A stretch of 64,000 bases of DNA, taken from assembly GCA_026075535.2 (NCBI GenBank), contig AP026542.1:9486001-9550000 (forward strand). Direction: 5' to 3'. Below the pieces are notes generated by a model that saw only the letters and a list, made by a program, of their open reading frames with translations, ran no database searches and was not told the DNA's origin. This DNA is from Tricholoma matsutake. Its lineage: Eukaryota; Basidiomycota; Agaricomycetes; Agaricales; Tricholomataceae. Positions 46,700 through 56,264 of the stretch are shown in pieces; the first letter of the stretch is position 1; each line of letters opens with the position of its first letter. Position numbers and translations under genes: made by a program.

Positions 46700-47814
46700 T
46701 CGCTGTGAATAGGAAAATCCTGCTCCTCTACAACTTCCAGCTTAACCTCCTCTGCAACTTGATCCTTCGCTTCCTCAACATCTACAAGTGCCAACAGATC
46801 TTGCAGGAGTTCGTCTCGTCCCTCGGGGGTGAGCATGCGGATATCCTGACGATGGGGACACGCTCCAGCCCTGTGTCCAGGTTCCCCACAACGGTAGCAG
46901 AGATCCAACTTACGTGCACGGCTGCGGGCTGCATCAACATCCATTGGTACTGGGATATTGACGGCTGGTGTGGGAGTTTGACGAGCAGGAATGGGGTTAG
47001 GGCGGGGGAGGCTTCGATTGAAGGTGTAGGGTGTATGAGTGGTAGTTGGAGCACGGAATGCAGCATTAAACGCCACATTTGTGAGTCGGTTCTCGTCACA
47101 GAGTGAAGCAGCTTCATACCAAGCAAGGATATCATCGTCCGCTGGGCGCCCTTCCAACATCTGTGCAATCTGGTCCTGAATTTCTCGGTTGAGCCCCCGT
47201 CGGAACTTCACCACCACTGGTAACCCACTCCCATACCCTGCCATGTCCACCAAATCCTTGAACTCATCGATATAGTCGTCCACGGATCGACATCCCTGGT
47301 GGTAAGTGGATGACTCAAGTCGTGTCACTGCTCGGTGGCGTTCATTGAGGGGGCAGAAGTGGCGTACGAACTCAGCTCGAAAGTCACCCCAAGTGGAGAA
47401 AGGTAGAGAACCGAGTTCTTTAGTTTGACGTAGGATACGGTCCACATAGAGATAGGCGCGTTCAGATTTCATGTATGTGAAGGCCCAATAAATTTTTGCA
47501 GCCTCATCGACGAATTGATGCGACTGGAGACTAATGTATAACTCACAGGAATTAAGGAATGCACGTCCCTGCGCATGTGCACCATTAAATTCGGCGGGGG
47601 GGGACGGTTTGATCTGGGCACGTTCCTTAGTGGACACGTTTGGCAAAACATCGTTGTTGGGTGCGCTTGGAGTCGTGAAGGGGGAACTATTAGTCGTAGG
47701 GTTAGCCTGGAGGGTCCTAACGAAGTTTTCAATCGTAGATTTAAGCGAGTCGATTTGCGCGCGCATTCCGGAAACGTCGCTTTCAAGCGCGTCGAAGCGT
47801 TCTGATGCGTCCAT
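46696..47814 (-). CDS. gag: Gypsy Gag capsid-nucleocapsid
   Basis: The first ATG is at 47814 (MDASERFDALES), giving about 372 residues. The frame is also open upstream, but only from a GTG. A short coiled-coil-like start is followed by a capsid region (AFLNSCELYISLQSHQF, STWGDFRAEFVRHF, DDYIDEFKDLVDMAGYGSG). A single CCHC knuckle CYRCGEPGHRAGAC lies near 46900, with an acidic tail ending HSE-stop. Gag forms the particle that packages the element RNA. The stop overlaps the first codon of the Pol frame. No stops inside. Confidence 0.9.
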   Translation of the reverse strand: MDASERFDALESDVSGMRAQIDSLKSTIENFVRTLQANPTTNSSPFTTPSAPNNDVLPNVSTKERAQIKPSPPAEFNGAHAQGRAFLNSCELYISLQSHQFVDEAAKIYWAFTYMKSERAYLYVDRILRQTKELGSLPFSTWGDFRAEFVRHFCPLNERHRAVTRLESSTYHQGCRSVDDYIDEFKDLVDMAGYGSGLPVVVKFRRGLNREIQDQIAQMLEGRPADDDILAWYEAASLCDENRLTNVAFNAAFRAPTTTHTPYTFNRSLPRPNPIPARQTPTPAVNIPVPMDVDAARSRARKLDLCYRCGEPGHRAGACPHRQDIRMLTPEGRDELLQDLLALVDVEEAKDQVAEEVKLEVVEEQDFPIHSE

Positions 47815-47967
47815 GTCGCTAGGGAGCGCGTTTGGCGAAAATGGCGGCGCAATAAAGGCGAGAGTATCTGGAACGGTGTGTAGGGACTCTGTGGAGCTTT
47901 GGGAAGCGTCGTCCAGTCCGTACCTGCCTATTTTGGGCAGCGCGTTCACGATTTTCGGGCCTTAGGG

Positions 47968-48120
47968 GAGAGTTTTCTACTATAAGGGCAACCTAAGCCT
48001 CTAGCAAAGGGAAATCCGAAGTTAAAATTATACTACATAATACAGGCATTGGGGGCGCACCTAGCAAAGGGAAATCCGAAGAGAAAACTCTAAGGATCCC
48101 CTTGCTGATGCCCAGTATAT
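47968..48120 (-). promoter_or_regulatory. Gypsy 5' LTR TATA box, probable RNA start and self-primer site
   Basis: On the minus strand an ATATAC box (48115-48120) lies about 29 nt before AGAGTTTTCT (48091-48082), a sensible RNA start. Two bases past the LTR end, AGAAAACTCT (47978-47969) is its exact complement. In Tf1-type elements the 5' end of the RNA folds onto such a site and primes its own reverse transcription. No tRNA 3'-end complement was recognised here. The older copy at 34535-40281 keeps both motifs. Confidence 0.6.
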
Positions 48121-48626
48121 GTGAAGACGACAAAAATCAAATATAACCTAAAAATAGAAAAAGGCGGAGATAGGCGGATCAAGGCTGCCGAATGACATCA
48201 TACCAAGGGGTATGTGTCGGAAGGGGTACTCCGCCTCTAAATATAAAAGTGTCAACATATACAAACATGATAGCAAGGGAAAATTAGTAATAAAATCCGG
48301 AAAAATCATAGAAAATGAAGAATAGAAGGAAATGAGGTGGGGAAAAATATGGGACGAACATAAAAAATAGGAAAAACACACAGGGCACCCCCTTAGTCCC
48401 CTTACAGGTGGCCTGGTGCTTGGTGAATTGGGAACTCTACATGATGCTGAACAACATTGGAAAAATCATTGTACTTGGGACAACTGACTCGGACTTCTAT
48501 CTCACTGCTGCGCTCATGTTCTTTCATGCATGCTTGACTTTCTTGCTACTGGAATTACTGTACATGTATTCCTTGCCTCATGTCCATGTCCTGTTATATT
48601 GTAATTATGTTTTTGCGACAGCGTGC

Positions 48627-49704
48627 TCAACCCACATAGTAACCAGAATGTTGAAAGTAACCCCATGTCATCTCTGGTTTGATGCATGAACACGCTTCAT
48701 AAAGCTCTAAGTAAAGTTCTTCTTCATGATAAAATGAGAGACCCTGATGGCGCAGATGAGCTTTGATGGCTGAAAATGCAGGTTCAATTGGGTTGTAGTC
48801 AGGCAAGTAGGGTGGAAGGTATTCAATGCGGCAGCCTGGACATTGACATCAGTGAAAGATTATAAAGACATTCAATAATTATCATAGCTTTCAACGAGAT
48901 CTGTAATGTCATCATGGTGGTGTATGCGGGCGTTATCCATGATAATCACACTACGGGGTCCGGGATATGGTGTCGTGAGGGGCAGCTAATAGTGAAGCAT
49001 ACAGTTCAGAATGAGCATGTTACACCAATGTTGAAAGGACTCACCAGATCTTCGCAAAGGAAGGTAAGAAAGGGGTCGCAATTGAAAGATCCTTCAACAA
49101 CTTGAGCCACAACAATGCCTTCATCCAACACCATGCCAGCCAGCATTGAGAAACAGTGCTTGCAAACAAATGGCTGGCTGACCTTGACATGTGTTCCTCT
49201 CTCTGAACAACCCCATAGCTGACCATATGTCTGATCATCCTTTGATACCTCATCCAGTGCGATGATATAGGAAGCTGGATACTGAGCAATTCTATGAATG
49301 AAGTCAGCGCATTTGATTGGATCTTGTTCAGAAGCAAGTTTCTGTACCCTCTTGATGCTGAGTCCTGCCCTGCAAAGTTCATGATGAATTGTGGTCATCG
49401 ATAACAAGAGCAGCCGGTATCAGTTGAGTCGAGATTGATACTCATCAAAAAACAGGGTTGGCTTGTGATGTGCAAGTCAAATCAAGTATCGGATGTCCCC
49501 AGGAATGGCTTTGCGAGGACATCCTCTGCCAATAGCTTGAGCTTTTGCCACAGTATTGAAGTGATGATATCTCTTCTGGACATGGTAGAAGGTCCTGCAA
49601 GAAAATCGAACGATATTGAGGATATCAGTGATTGTATCATGGCCATGAGCACTGAGTCTGAGAGCAGCCATTTTGAGGTCATTGCTGATATGACAGTTGC
49701 CCAT
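48627..49704 (-). pseudogene. Tc1-mariner/IS630-type DDE transposase
   Basis: It starts at ATG 49704 with MGNCHISNDLKMAALRLS and a helix-turn-helix (NIVRFSCRTFYHVQKR), then QAIGRGCPRKA. The DDE_3-type catalytic part has IIALDEVSKDD, VVEGSFNCDPFLTFLCEDL, an intron (48986-49044), PYPGPRSVIIMDNARIHHHDD, a second intron (to 48836), then GCRIEYLPPYLPDYNPIE and AFSAIKAHLRH. The D, D and E residues are all present. It ends with KPEMTWGYFQHSGYYVG at a TGA (48627-48629). Two in-frame TGA codons lie near 49420-49485. The 5' splice site of the second intron appears mutated from GT to AT, so this copy should be dead. It would have mobilised the surrounding element. Confidence 0.85.
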
Positions 49705-50018
49705 ATTGACTGGACAGGAGCTCAACAAGAACAAAAAGGAACTTGTCCATGACTTGCATAAACTTTTATTTATTTACACAAGTGTCATTATTTATGAAAA
49801 GAGCAATAAAAAACAAAATTCGGCTTGATGGCTTGGCTTGAAATCAAAGCCAAGTGAATATGTCAAGAATGGATGATCTGATCAGCTAATGTTGGCAGAA
49901 GACCCCTCGGCTTATGGCCTCATTCATATGCTCAAATATTCCGGTGAATTTAGGAAATTTATCTGGCATGCTATATCCATTTTATTGAAAAACCTCGGCT
50001 GAGCCAGTGGCAACACTA

Positions 50019-51111
50019 CTCATTGCATCAGAGGCTTGTCGCATATGCCAGACACGACTTACAAGTTGATTATGTAACATGCACATCACTGCAACTTTTG
50101 AAATATCAGTGAGGATGGCCACACTTCCATGACAGTGATGGCATATGGTGGAATACCATTTTTGAAGTCATAAAAAGATTTTGTTCGAGGAATATTTCTA
50201 TTTTTCTTCCTCATTGGTTTTATAGATTACAAAAATAACCTTGAAAAATGGAAAACAAAAAATGTTACTTGAACAATGTCTTCAAAATTTAATTCCCTAT
50301 GACTATCCCCTGCAAAGCTAGTTGGGAAACTCTCATGGTGAGCCTATACCGACTGGGCATACTTTCAGCCACATTGGGTTACATAAGCGGGACAAAGTTT
50401 GGCAGGCATTGCCAGTACGCATTTTTACTGAGCATCAAAGAGCAAGAAAAGATCCACTATATATTTCGAAAATAATAACTCGCACTCAAACACAACAGTA
50501 CTATCCCTCCCCCAAAACCCCCCTGACCCAAACCCCAAAACCCCAAAATCCGAAAACAAACCCCAAGTTCACAGCAAAAGAGCGAAACTTCGTTCTCAAC
50601 CCCTAAGAGGAGCACAGAAGAACCGCATCTACTACGTGTCGGAGGAGTGGATGGTGGAAGGTGGATCCGAAGGCGGTCGTGATCGTGGCGGTGAAGAATA
50701 GTGTCGATGGAGAGGTAGAAAATGTACCCGAACGAACGAACCAAGTGCCAAGCTACGAGATATCAAAAAAGAAACACATAATGGATCATCTTCCCACCAA
50801 GTTGACGTCAAGAAGTCGATGATAGAGTTAAAAGTAGAATCCAGTAGAGTAGAGTAGAGAAAGGACACGATGACGAAATGGAATAAATATAAATATGGGA
50901 GAGCGGTCGAAAAGACGAGACGAGAGAGCTAGACTGACATATACACACCGCTAGGGTGCAGATGATGAGGCGATTTGGAAAGCGAGTTGAGAGACACCAA
51001 TAGGTTAAAGGAGTTGATCAGGCACCTAGCGCCGGCCCCGCGTGTCGTCATCATTATCGCAACGATATGAGAGGTGAAAGTCTCTGCACTACACAAGAGC
51101 CGAAGACGACC
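50019..51111. other. Junction between transposon block and gene island
   Basis: No gene recognised. From about 50450 the sequence becomes less AT-rich and has C-rich runs such as CCCCAAAACCCC-like words (50505-50560). The last part is the 3' flank of the bZIP gene. Confidence 0.45.
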
Positions 51112-52286
51112 CTAAAAGATGCCGACAGTGGGGGAAGTAAAGGTGTCCCACCCGAGGTCCAAGTCTGACACTTGCTGTTGTTGGTAAGCCTCATATCCTT
51201 CGCTGAGTGATTCCAAAATCTTCTGCATCTCCATCTCGCTCGCTGTCCATTGTTCTCCTCCCATATTGATGTCTATCCCCATCCCAAAGTCCACCATCTC
51301 CATCTCCACCTCCATTCCACTCTCCACCCGCACCGCCTCCCCAGCGCCGACACCTATGTGCGGCGGGGCGCCCGTATCTTCACCCGTCTGCGTCTCTGTT
51401 TTTTGAGCGGAAGACAAACTGGGTTCAGGAAGTGGGAGTAAGGCAGAGGTTGGAGTGGGAGAAGTAGGCGAGAGGGGGGCGAGAATCTCTCTGAAGAGAT
51501 CCTCCATAGCCTCGTCGTCAACTGTCTGTTCAGAGGTATTGCCTGTGATAGTACCCGTGCCTTGAGTTGTGTGGGTGCTGGTCGTAGAGTCGAGAAGGAG
51601 GGTGAGGTTGAGGTCAAGGTTGAGGCCACCCGCTGCAGGGACATCGGTGTAATACCGATGGTCGCCACCCGTGCTAGGTGGCGAGTGGACTCGTGTTTTC
51701 GCTCTGGCTCGTGCTCGGACTGTGACTGTGACTCTGAGGGCTGGGGAGAGGATTCGGCAGGCGAAAAGGTAGGTTCTGAAGGAGTGGGGTGGTCGAGTGA
51801 GGCGTTGGAGGGAGCGGGAGAGATGGGGAATATGGGAGCGGGGGTAAGAGTGCTTGAAGATGGTTGGGCAGGGGCAGAGGCAGGGGCAGGAGGAGAAGTA
51901 GGGGTAGGAGAGAGAGAAAGGCCTTGTGCGGTAAGAGCTTTCATGACAACATCCCAACCCTTTTCAAGGGACTTGATACGCTCTTTGAGTTCTTGATTCT
52001 CGCGGTCCCTTTCCTGTTTATTATGCTCTTCTGGTCTGAGAGGAGGATGAATAGGAATGGGATGACCGGCGCGGAGAGCCCTATTCTCTTCTTCTAGTTC
52101 TGCAACCCTACGCTCAAGATAAGAGAATTGAGCTTTACGACGGTCTCGTGAGTTCTGAGCAGCGATACGATTGCGGTGAGCACGAGCTTCTTTACGATCA
52201 TCAGAAGACTCTGTACGAGGACGTTTACGAGAAGGTTCAGAAGGAGGAGAAGGAGAGAGAGAAGCAGGATTTATGAATTGAGACAT
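51112..52286 (-). CDS. HAC1: HAC1/XBP1-like bZIP factor of the unfolded protein response, with predicted IRE1 intron
   Basis: Start ATG is 52286. Residues 31-55 form the basic region (EARAHRNRIAAQNSRDRRKA, N-x7-R at N39/R47), followed by a leucine zipper-like heptad stretch (YLERRVAELEEENRAL). NRxAAQxxRDRxKA is the XBP1/HAC1-type DNA-contact sequence. Read straight through, the frame stops at 51354 (310 residues). A second long frame (to a stop at 51112-51114), with DDEAMEDLFREIL and an end TVGIF, is joined in frame only by removing 51636-51673 (38 nt, not GT-AG), giving 378 residues. Both edges lie in hairpin loops and are cut at G|C. Family knowledge: IRE1 cleaves such sites under ER stress, and the spliced form activates chaperone genes. 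Function is inferred from motif and architecture. Confidence 0.8.
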
Positions 52287-52422
52287 GTTGAGAAGGAGAG
52301 ACTAACGAAATTGCGTTGGCAACCGACGTGGCTTTTATATAATCAAACACAACACAGCATATTACTCGCAAACACTGACAATCAACTATGTGGCGTCTGC
52401 ACCATGTACATCCAATACTACG
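52287..52422. promoter_or_regulatory. Shared promoter between HAC1-like and RCY1
   Basis: Only 136 bp separate the two start codons. It holds a GACGTGGC word (52325-52332), like the ACGTGG core of UPR elements. TATATAAAAG on the minus strand (about 52334-52343) lies about 50 bp upstream of the HAC1-like ATG. Use of either site is inferred. Confidence 0.5.
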
Positions 52423-55400
52423 ATGGAGAAATTTGCGACACTGGAACCTGTTCGCCTTCATCCAAGCGGTCGCTTTTTCAGTAAACCCACCTCAAAACCC
52501 AAACCTTCGCTAATAGGACCCCTTCCTTCATCTCTCCATCAACTTATACTCTCTTATTTACCCATTCCAGATATCCCTGCCTATGCTCTGGTTTGCAGAG
52601 CTACACATTCCCTCGTCAAAGACGAAACCCTATGGGAACTGCGATTCAACGCTCTATGTATCGAGAAGCACGACCTTGGCAGTGTGCTTGACGACCTAGA
52701 AACCGTAAAGATGGAAAAAACATCTGTCGTACGCGCCAAAGCCCCTCCTACTTTAGCTGTTTCAAATAACGAGAATGAATTGGATGAATTTGGGGATTTC
52801 GCAGCCGTCGACGATATCGTCTCTGCTCCCATGGAAGAAATGGACGATTTCGTGGGCTCATTTGGGACTGCTGCGCCTTCAAATAATAGCTTCAATCTTT
52901 TCGCTCCATCTGCTCAACCCCAAGCGTCTCTGTTACCAGAGCCAACCCACCCTTCCAAATCAAAACGTTCACTTTACATACGTGCCCACATCCTCCTCCA
53001 ACCACTCGTAGTCGTACTCGCACCTACCACCCCACCTCACCTTGTCCTCACCTCTCTTTCCTCTTTCCTCACTTCACCCCTTGCCCAATCTCCATCCACT
53101 ACCAATCCCCGATCCCTAGCATCCCAATCCAAAGTTTTTCAGCTCCTAGCACACTTCCTCTCTGCGCCCATCCAGCCCGTCCGCTCCTGGAGAACCCTCG
53201 CTTCAGCTCTACGCGGCGCCCTCGACCGATTCGACGCAAGTCTTCTCGCCGCATTCGACATTGCGGATGGGAAGAACGACGAGAAAAGGATGCGAGAGGC
53301 CGCAGAAGCGAGTTGGCGTGTATGGTTGGCTGGGAGAGTCGGTCTTGATGTGGGTGGGGGCACCGAAGATTGGGAAATGGGCAAGGTGTGGGCAGATAAG
53401 AGAGAGATTTTCTACGAGCAGGGTCGATGGGATCCGCTGGCGAATTTCATGTTGGTGCTTTCTTTTGCTTCTCATGCTTTCGTGGTATAACATCCGTTGC
53501 AGATCAGAAGCCCGCCTCGACTTTGATGCGATGGACGAGTTTATGTCCTTTGTCATTAATGCTATTCTTGAACACGGGTCCAGGGCTGTCCGCGTCTTTC
53601 CCCCGGAAAGTGGGGTGCTGATCGCGTTTGCGGAGCGTATTGCCGGGGAGGTGGTACGTGTTTCCTGGATTTGCTTCATTCCTCTCTCTCTTTTCAACTC
53701 CCCTCCCAGGTCGGGGAGTATGTAACAACCCTCCTCACGCGTGCACGGGAGCTCTCTTCATCATCCACTTCTCGGGGAACATCAGCGTTGTTCCTCCAAG
53801 CGACGGCAGCGTCGTTCAAGGAGGCGTGGCGGATGGTAGACGCCATCATGCAGGCTGCAAAGGAGCGTGATAATACGAGTGTTGGAAGGACAAGGGCAGA
53901 GGATGTTGTGTGGGTTTACTGTTTTTCATTTTGCCTTCTCCTTGTGATTTCTTTTCGTATCGCAGATACCAGATGTTTGAAACTAATATGGATGAGTACC
54001 TTGATGAAGAGGCGGAGTCTCTGAAGCAGGTGTTTGACGTCATATGTACAGGTTGGGATCGGGAGGTGCAGTACATTCATATCTTTCAACTTTCTCTAGT
54101 AATACTCTTGCCTGCAGTATCTACAGAAGGCAATACACCCCCACGAGCAACAGCAACAGCAACAACCGCGCTTCCTTACGGCCCAAAATCCAGCCCAGGT
54201 CAAGCGGAATGTTCTTGCATCATTTACATCTATTCTGCTGCTCCCTGTAACTATCGTTCCACGGACAGTGGGCGCGGTAGGCACGGGGATCGGAGAAATG
54301 TTGGGGATGGGTGGAGGGCAGAGGTGGAGGGGTGGGAGTGTCAACATAACGCCGTATGGAAACGTTAGTACGACGGGGTGGGGTACTGGCGCGGCTACCA
54401 GTGGGAAGGGGGGAAAGGAACCCAGAGAGAAAGAGCTGGGTAACAACTTGGATAACGGGGACGTGACAGTGTTTGAAGTTGGAGAGGAGGAGGAGGATGA
54501 AGACGATGACGACGACGAGAACGAGAGGAGGAATGCGCATGAAGATCCGGTCGTGCATGATCCCTGGGCACAGAGCGAGAAGGGTAAGAGTAACGGAGGT
54601 AAATTTTGCTCCTTACAATCGACTTCTCGTTACCATGTTAACAATCAATGCTCATAAAACCCCATCACCGCCATCGCTATCCCGCGGCTCGCTAGCCTCC
54701 ACTGGAACCGCGACACCGGACGCCGCAACAACCAATGCCCCCGGTACTCCTTCAGTCAATACGGCGACCAACTCCAACTCCAACTCCACCTCCAACTTCA
54801 ACTCCAACTCCACCTCCAACTTCAACTCCAACTCCAACTCCAACTCCACGGGAGCCGCAAACTCGCTAGAACTTTTACTCTCGCTTGACGTCGCACTTGA
54901 GGTGATCCATGCGGATCGTGAGGCGCTAAAACGTGTCGAGACGTTCGCGGATTATCCCGGGCATTATGGCCATCGCGTCCGGGATACAATCGAAGAGATT
55001 TTTATCCTTATGCTCACTGCACTTAGGGAGGGACATATATCCAAGGGATTTGCACAGTAGGTGTTCTTACCTCGCATTTTCTTGATACCTATATCTTTGT
55101 TGTTTTTCTCAATGACGTTTTTTTGGAGCTGATTTCCGATCGGACAGGGCAACGGAGCAAATGACGGCATATCAACCTGCTGAGCACGAGGAGTCGACGA
55201 GCGTTGCCCCCCTTTTGCAGTTCTTTGAGTTGGTGCATATTGGCGATACAATGCAATCGATGGTGCAGGTTTATTTCGACAGGGAGTTGGTACGTATTTT
55301 TTTCAAAAAATAACTTCCGATGTTTTGGGACTGACAAATAAAATTATAGGCCCATCATATAGACCGGACGGATTTTTTGAACGCGGTAGTACGGGAGAAG

Positions 55401-56264
55401 AAGCGGTTTGAGAATGCGCTGGATGATTCTGTTGCTGCGGGGCTGAATGCTGGTACCGAGGTGCTTATGAAGGAGGTGAGCATATTACGACTGTTTCCTT
55501 TTCATGGAGGCTTGATTTATTTTGCAGGTGGAACACATTATATTGACGCGGACGCAGCCTCGGGAGTACTACCCGCCAGAGGATGCTCCGCTAGATCTAG
55601 GACCAACGAAGGGGTGCATAGACTCAATTAGATCTTTAGAGATTCATTGCAAGTTGTTGAAGGGGAGCACGAGCAGAGAGGTGCTAGAGGTGTTCTATCA
55701 AGAGGTGGGAATAAGGCTCATTGCGTGCGTACTGCCTCCTTAATCTTATTGTTAGAGAGACAAGAAGTTGTTGATTGTCTCGTTTGATGTTGCGGTGTAG
55801 GATTCTACAAAAACACATCAAGCGCCAGATCATATCGCTTAACGGCGGGTTTCAAGTCATAGCAGATTTGAATACGTATCATGCGTTTATATCTTCACTG
55901 AAGGTCTGTTGTTCTCGCCTTTTGTTTTGAGTGAGTAGTGCATAGTGCTTAGCCGTGATCTGTTCCAAAAGGTGCCTAGCATTGCTTCCGACTTTTCGAA
56001 TCTGAAGATGCTTGGACATGTATTCGTCGTGGAGGATGCTAAAGACCTTGCTCAGATTGTACGAGATGTAACGCGGTATGGCGGGGCGTATCGCCCAGAG
56101 GTAGGCATCCGTTCATGATGATGATTCTTCCGTTCTCATGGTACTGTCGCTTCCAGGATATCTACGAATTTATCCAACGTCGGTCGGACTGGAAGAAGAT
56201 AGAGAAGACCGTAGATAAGACGATGTATAGTCTGAGCTTCAAGGAAGACTGTGTTGTCTGTTGA
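52423..56264 (+). CDS. RCY1: Recyclin-1: F-box plus Sec10-like membrane recycling protein
   Basis: Start ATG 52423. Twelve exons: 52423-53450, 53503-53653, 53710-53909, 53966-54065, 54118-54583, 54696-55056, 55148-55289, 55350-55475, 55528-55724, 55801-55903, 55972-56100 and 56157-56264. All phases agree, giving 1036 residues. Residues 33-75 are an F-box (PLPSSLHQLILSYLPIPDIP...TLWELRF). The rest is Sec10/exocyst-like helical sequence with GSRAVRVFPPESGVLIAFAERI, MFETNMDEYLDEEAESL and an end YEFIQRRSDWKKIEK. A low-complexity Asn/Ser part is encoded at 54770-54850. The protein ends CVVC, a possible CaaX box, as known for yeast Rcy1. The family acts with Skp1 in endosome-to-surface recycling. 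Confidence 0.9.

Larger units (their letters stand above)
42357..48406 (-). mobile_element. Almost intact Ty3/gypsy chromovirus, 6050 bp
   Basis: The two LTRs are each 426 bp (42357-42782 and 47981-48406). By eye they differ at one base (GGCCGCCG versus GGCTGCCG near 42562/48186). The target duplication GGTGG is perfect (42352-42356, 48407-48411). A polypurine tract AGAGAGGGGG lies beside the 3' LTR. Gag and Pol are in different frames. Removing the element rejoins the accessory-gene frame exactly (HQEGG then LVLGEL). It is the youngest large insertion in the window. Confidence 0.95.
41031..48487 (+). pseudogene. Accessory protein of the mariner-like element, split by gypsy
   Basis: Exon-like blocks give MTNLPSTHDGSDHDSEAEDD (41031), LFGVLQHPKAGEKKRC...KTKFIDGLIQIIGRTLNQKDLC (to about 41365), FLEEAGKKAVVQGKLVIREKK (to 41540) and a KKKKKKKK tract (41652-41680). 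Next are a C-x-F-x-x-P-C-W...HLTHLHLRTWAVAIV block (to 41911) and YVSFDSLAEILCGPL (42108). The last block, LSLNDFCMDYEIPEPFHDKL...GPHTLCWISDDDL, reads like a SAM-type helical domain. It continues after the gypsy (48407 on) as GGLVLGELGTLHDAEQHW and stops at 48485-48487. The function is unknown. A DNA- or protein-binding helper of transposition is only a guess. Confidence 0.6.
40761..50018. mobile_element. Tc1-mariner/IS630-like element with two genes and long TIRs
   Basis: Inverted terminal repeats of roughly 215-265 bp lie at about 40761-40978 and 49755-50018, starting TA-GTGTTGCCACTGGCTCAGC at both ends. The longer right copy has an extra internal segment. Taken as flanking TA dinucleotides (40761-40762, 50017-50018), this fits the TA target of Tc1/mariner. 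Longer flanks do not match convincingly. Inside are a plus-strand accessory gene and a convergent minus-strand DDE transposase with about 140 bp between their stops, plus the gypsy at 42357-48406. Without the gypsy the element would be about 3.2 kb. Confidence 0.8.

Noticed and set aside
47815..47949. Longer Gag from a GTG at 47949
   Set aside because: The same frame is open upstream, but the first ATG is 47814. A GTG start is not expected.
51637..51671. Spliceosomal GT-AG intron joining the two bZIP frames (GTGGCG...CTGCAG)
   Set aside because: The GT...AG pairs here give segments of about 33-36 nt, too short for spliceosomal splicing. They are multiples of three, so they do not change frame. 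No pair tested brings in the downstream frame.
51562..51996. Plus-strand open frame of 144 codons opposite the bZIP gene
   Set aside because: Low-complexity Gly/Glu/Val sequence, the shadow of the Ser/Pro-rich bZIP tail on the other strand.
52390..52422. Upstream GTG as start of RCY1
   Set aside because: Nuclear fungal genes start at ATG. The first in-frame ATG is 52423, right before the conserved part.
54268..54657. Separate gene from the plus-strand frame after RCY1 exon 5
   Set aside because: The frame runs through a good GT-AG intron (54584-54695). The spliced frame continues RCY1.
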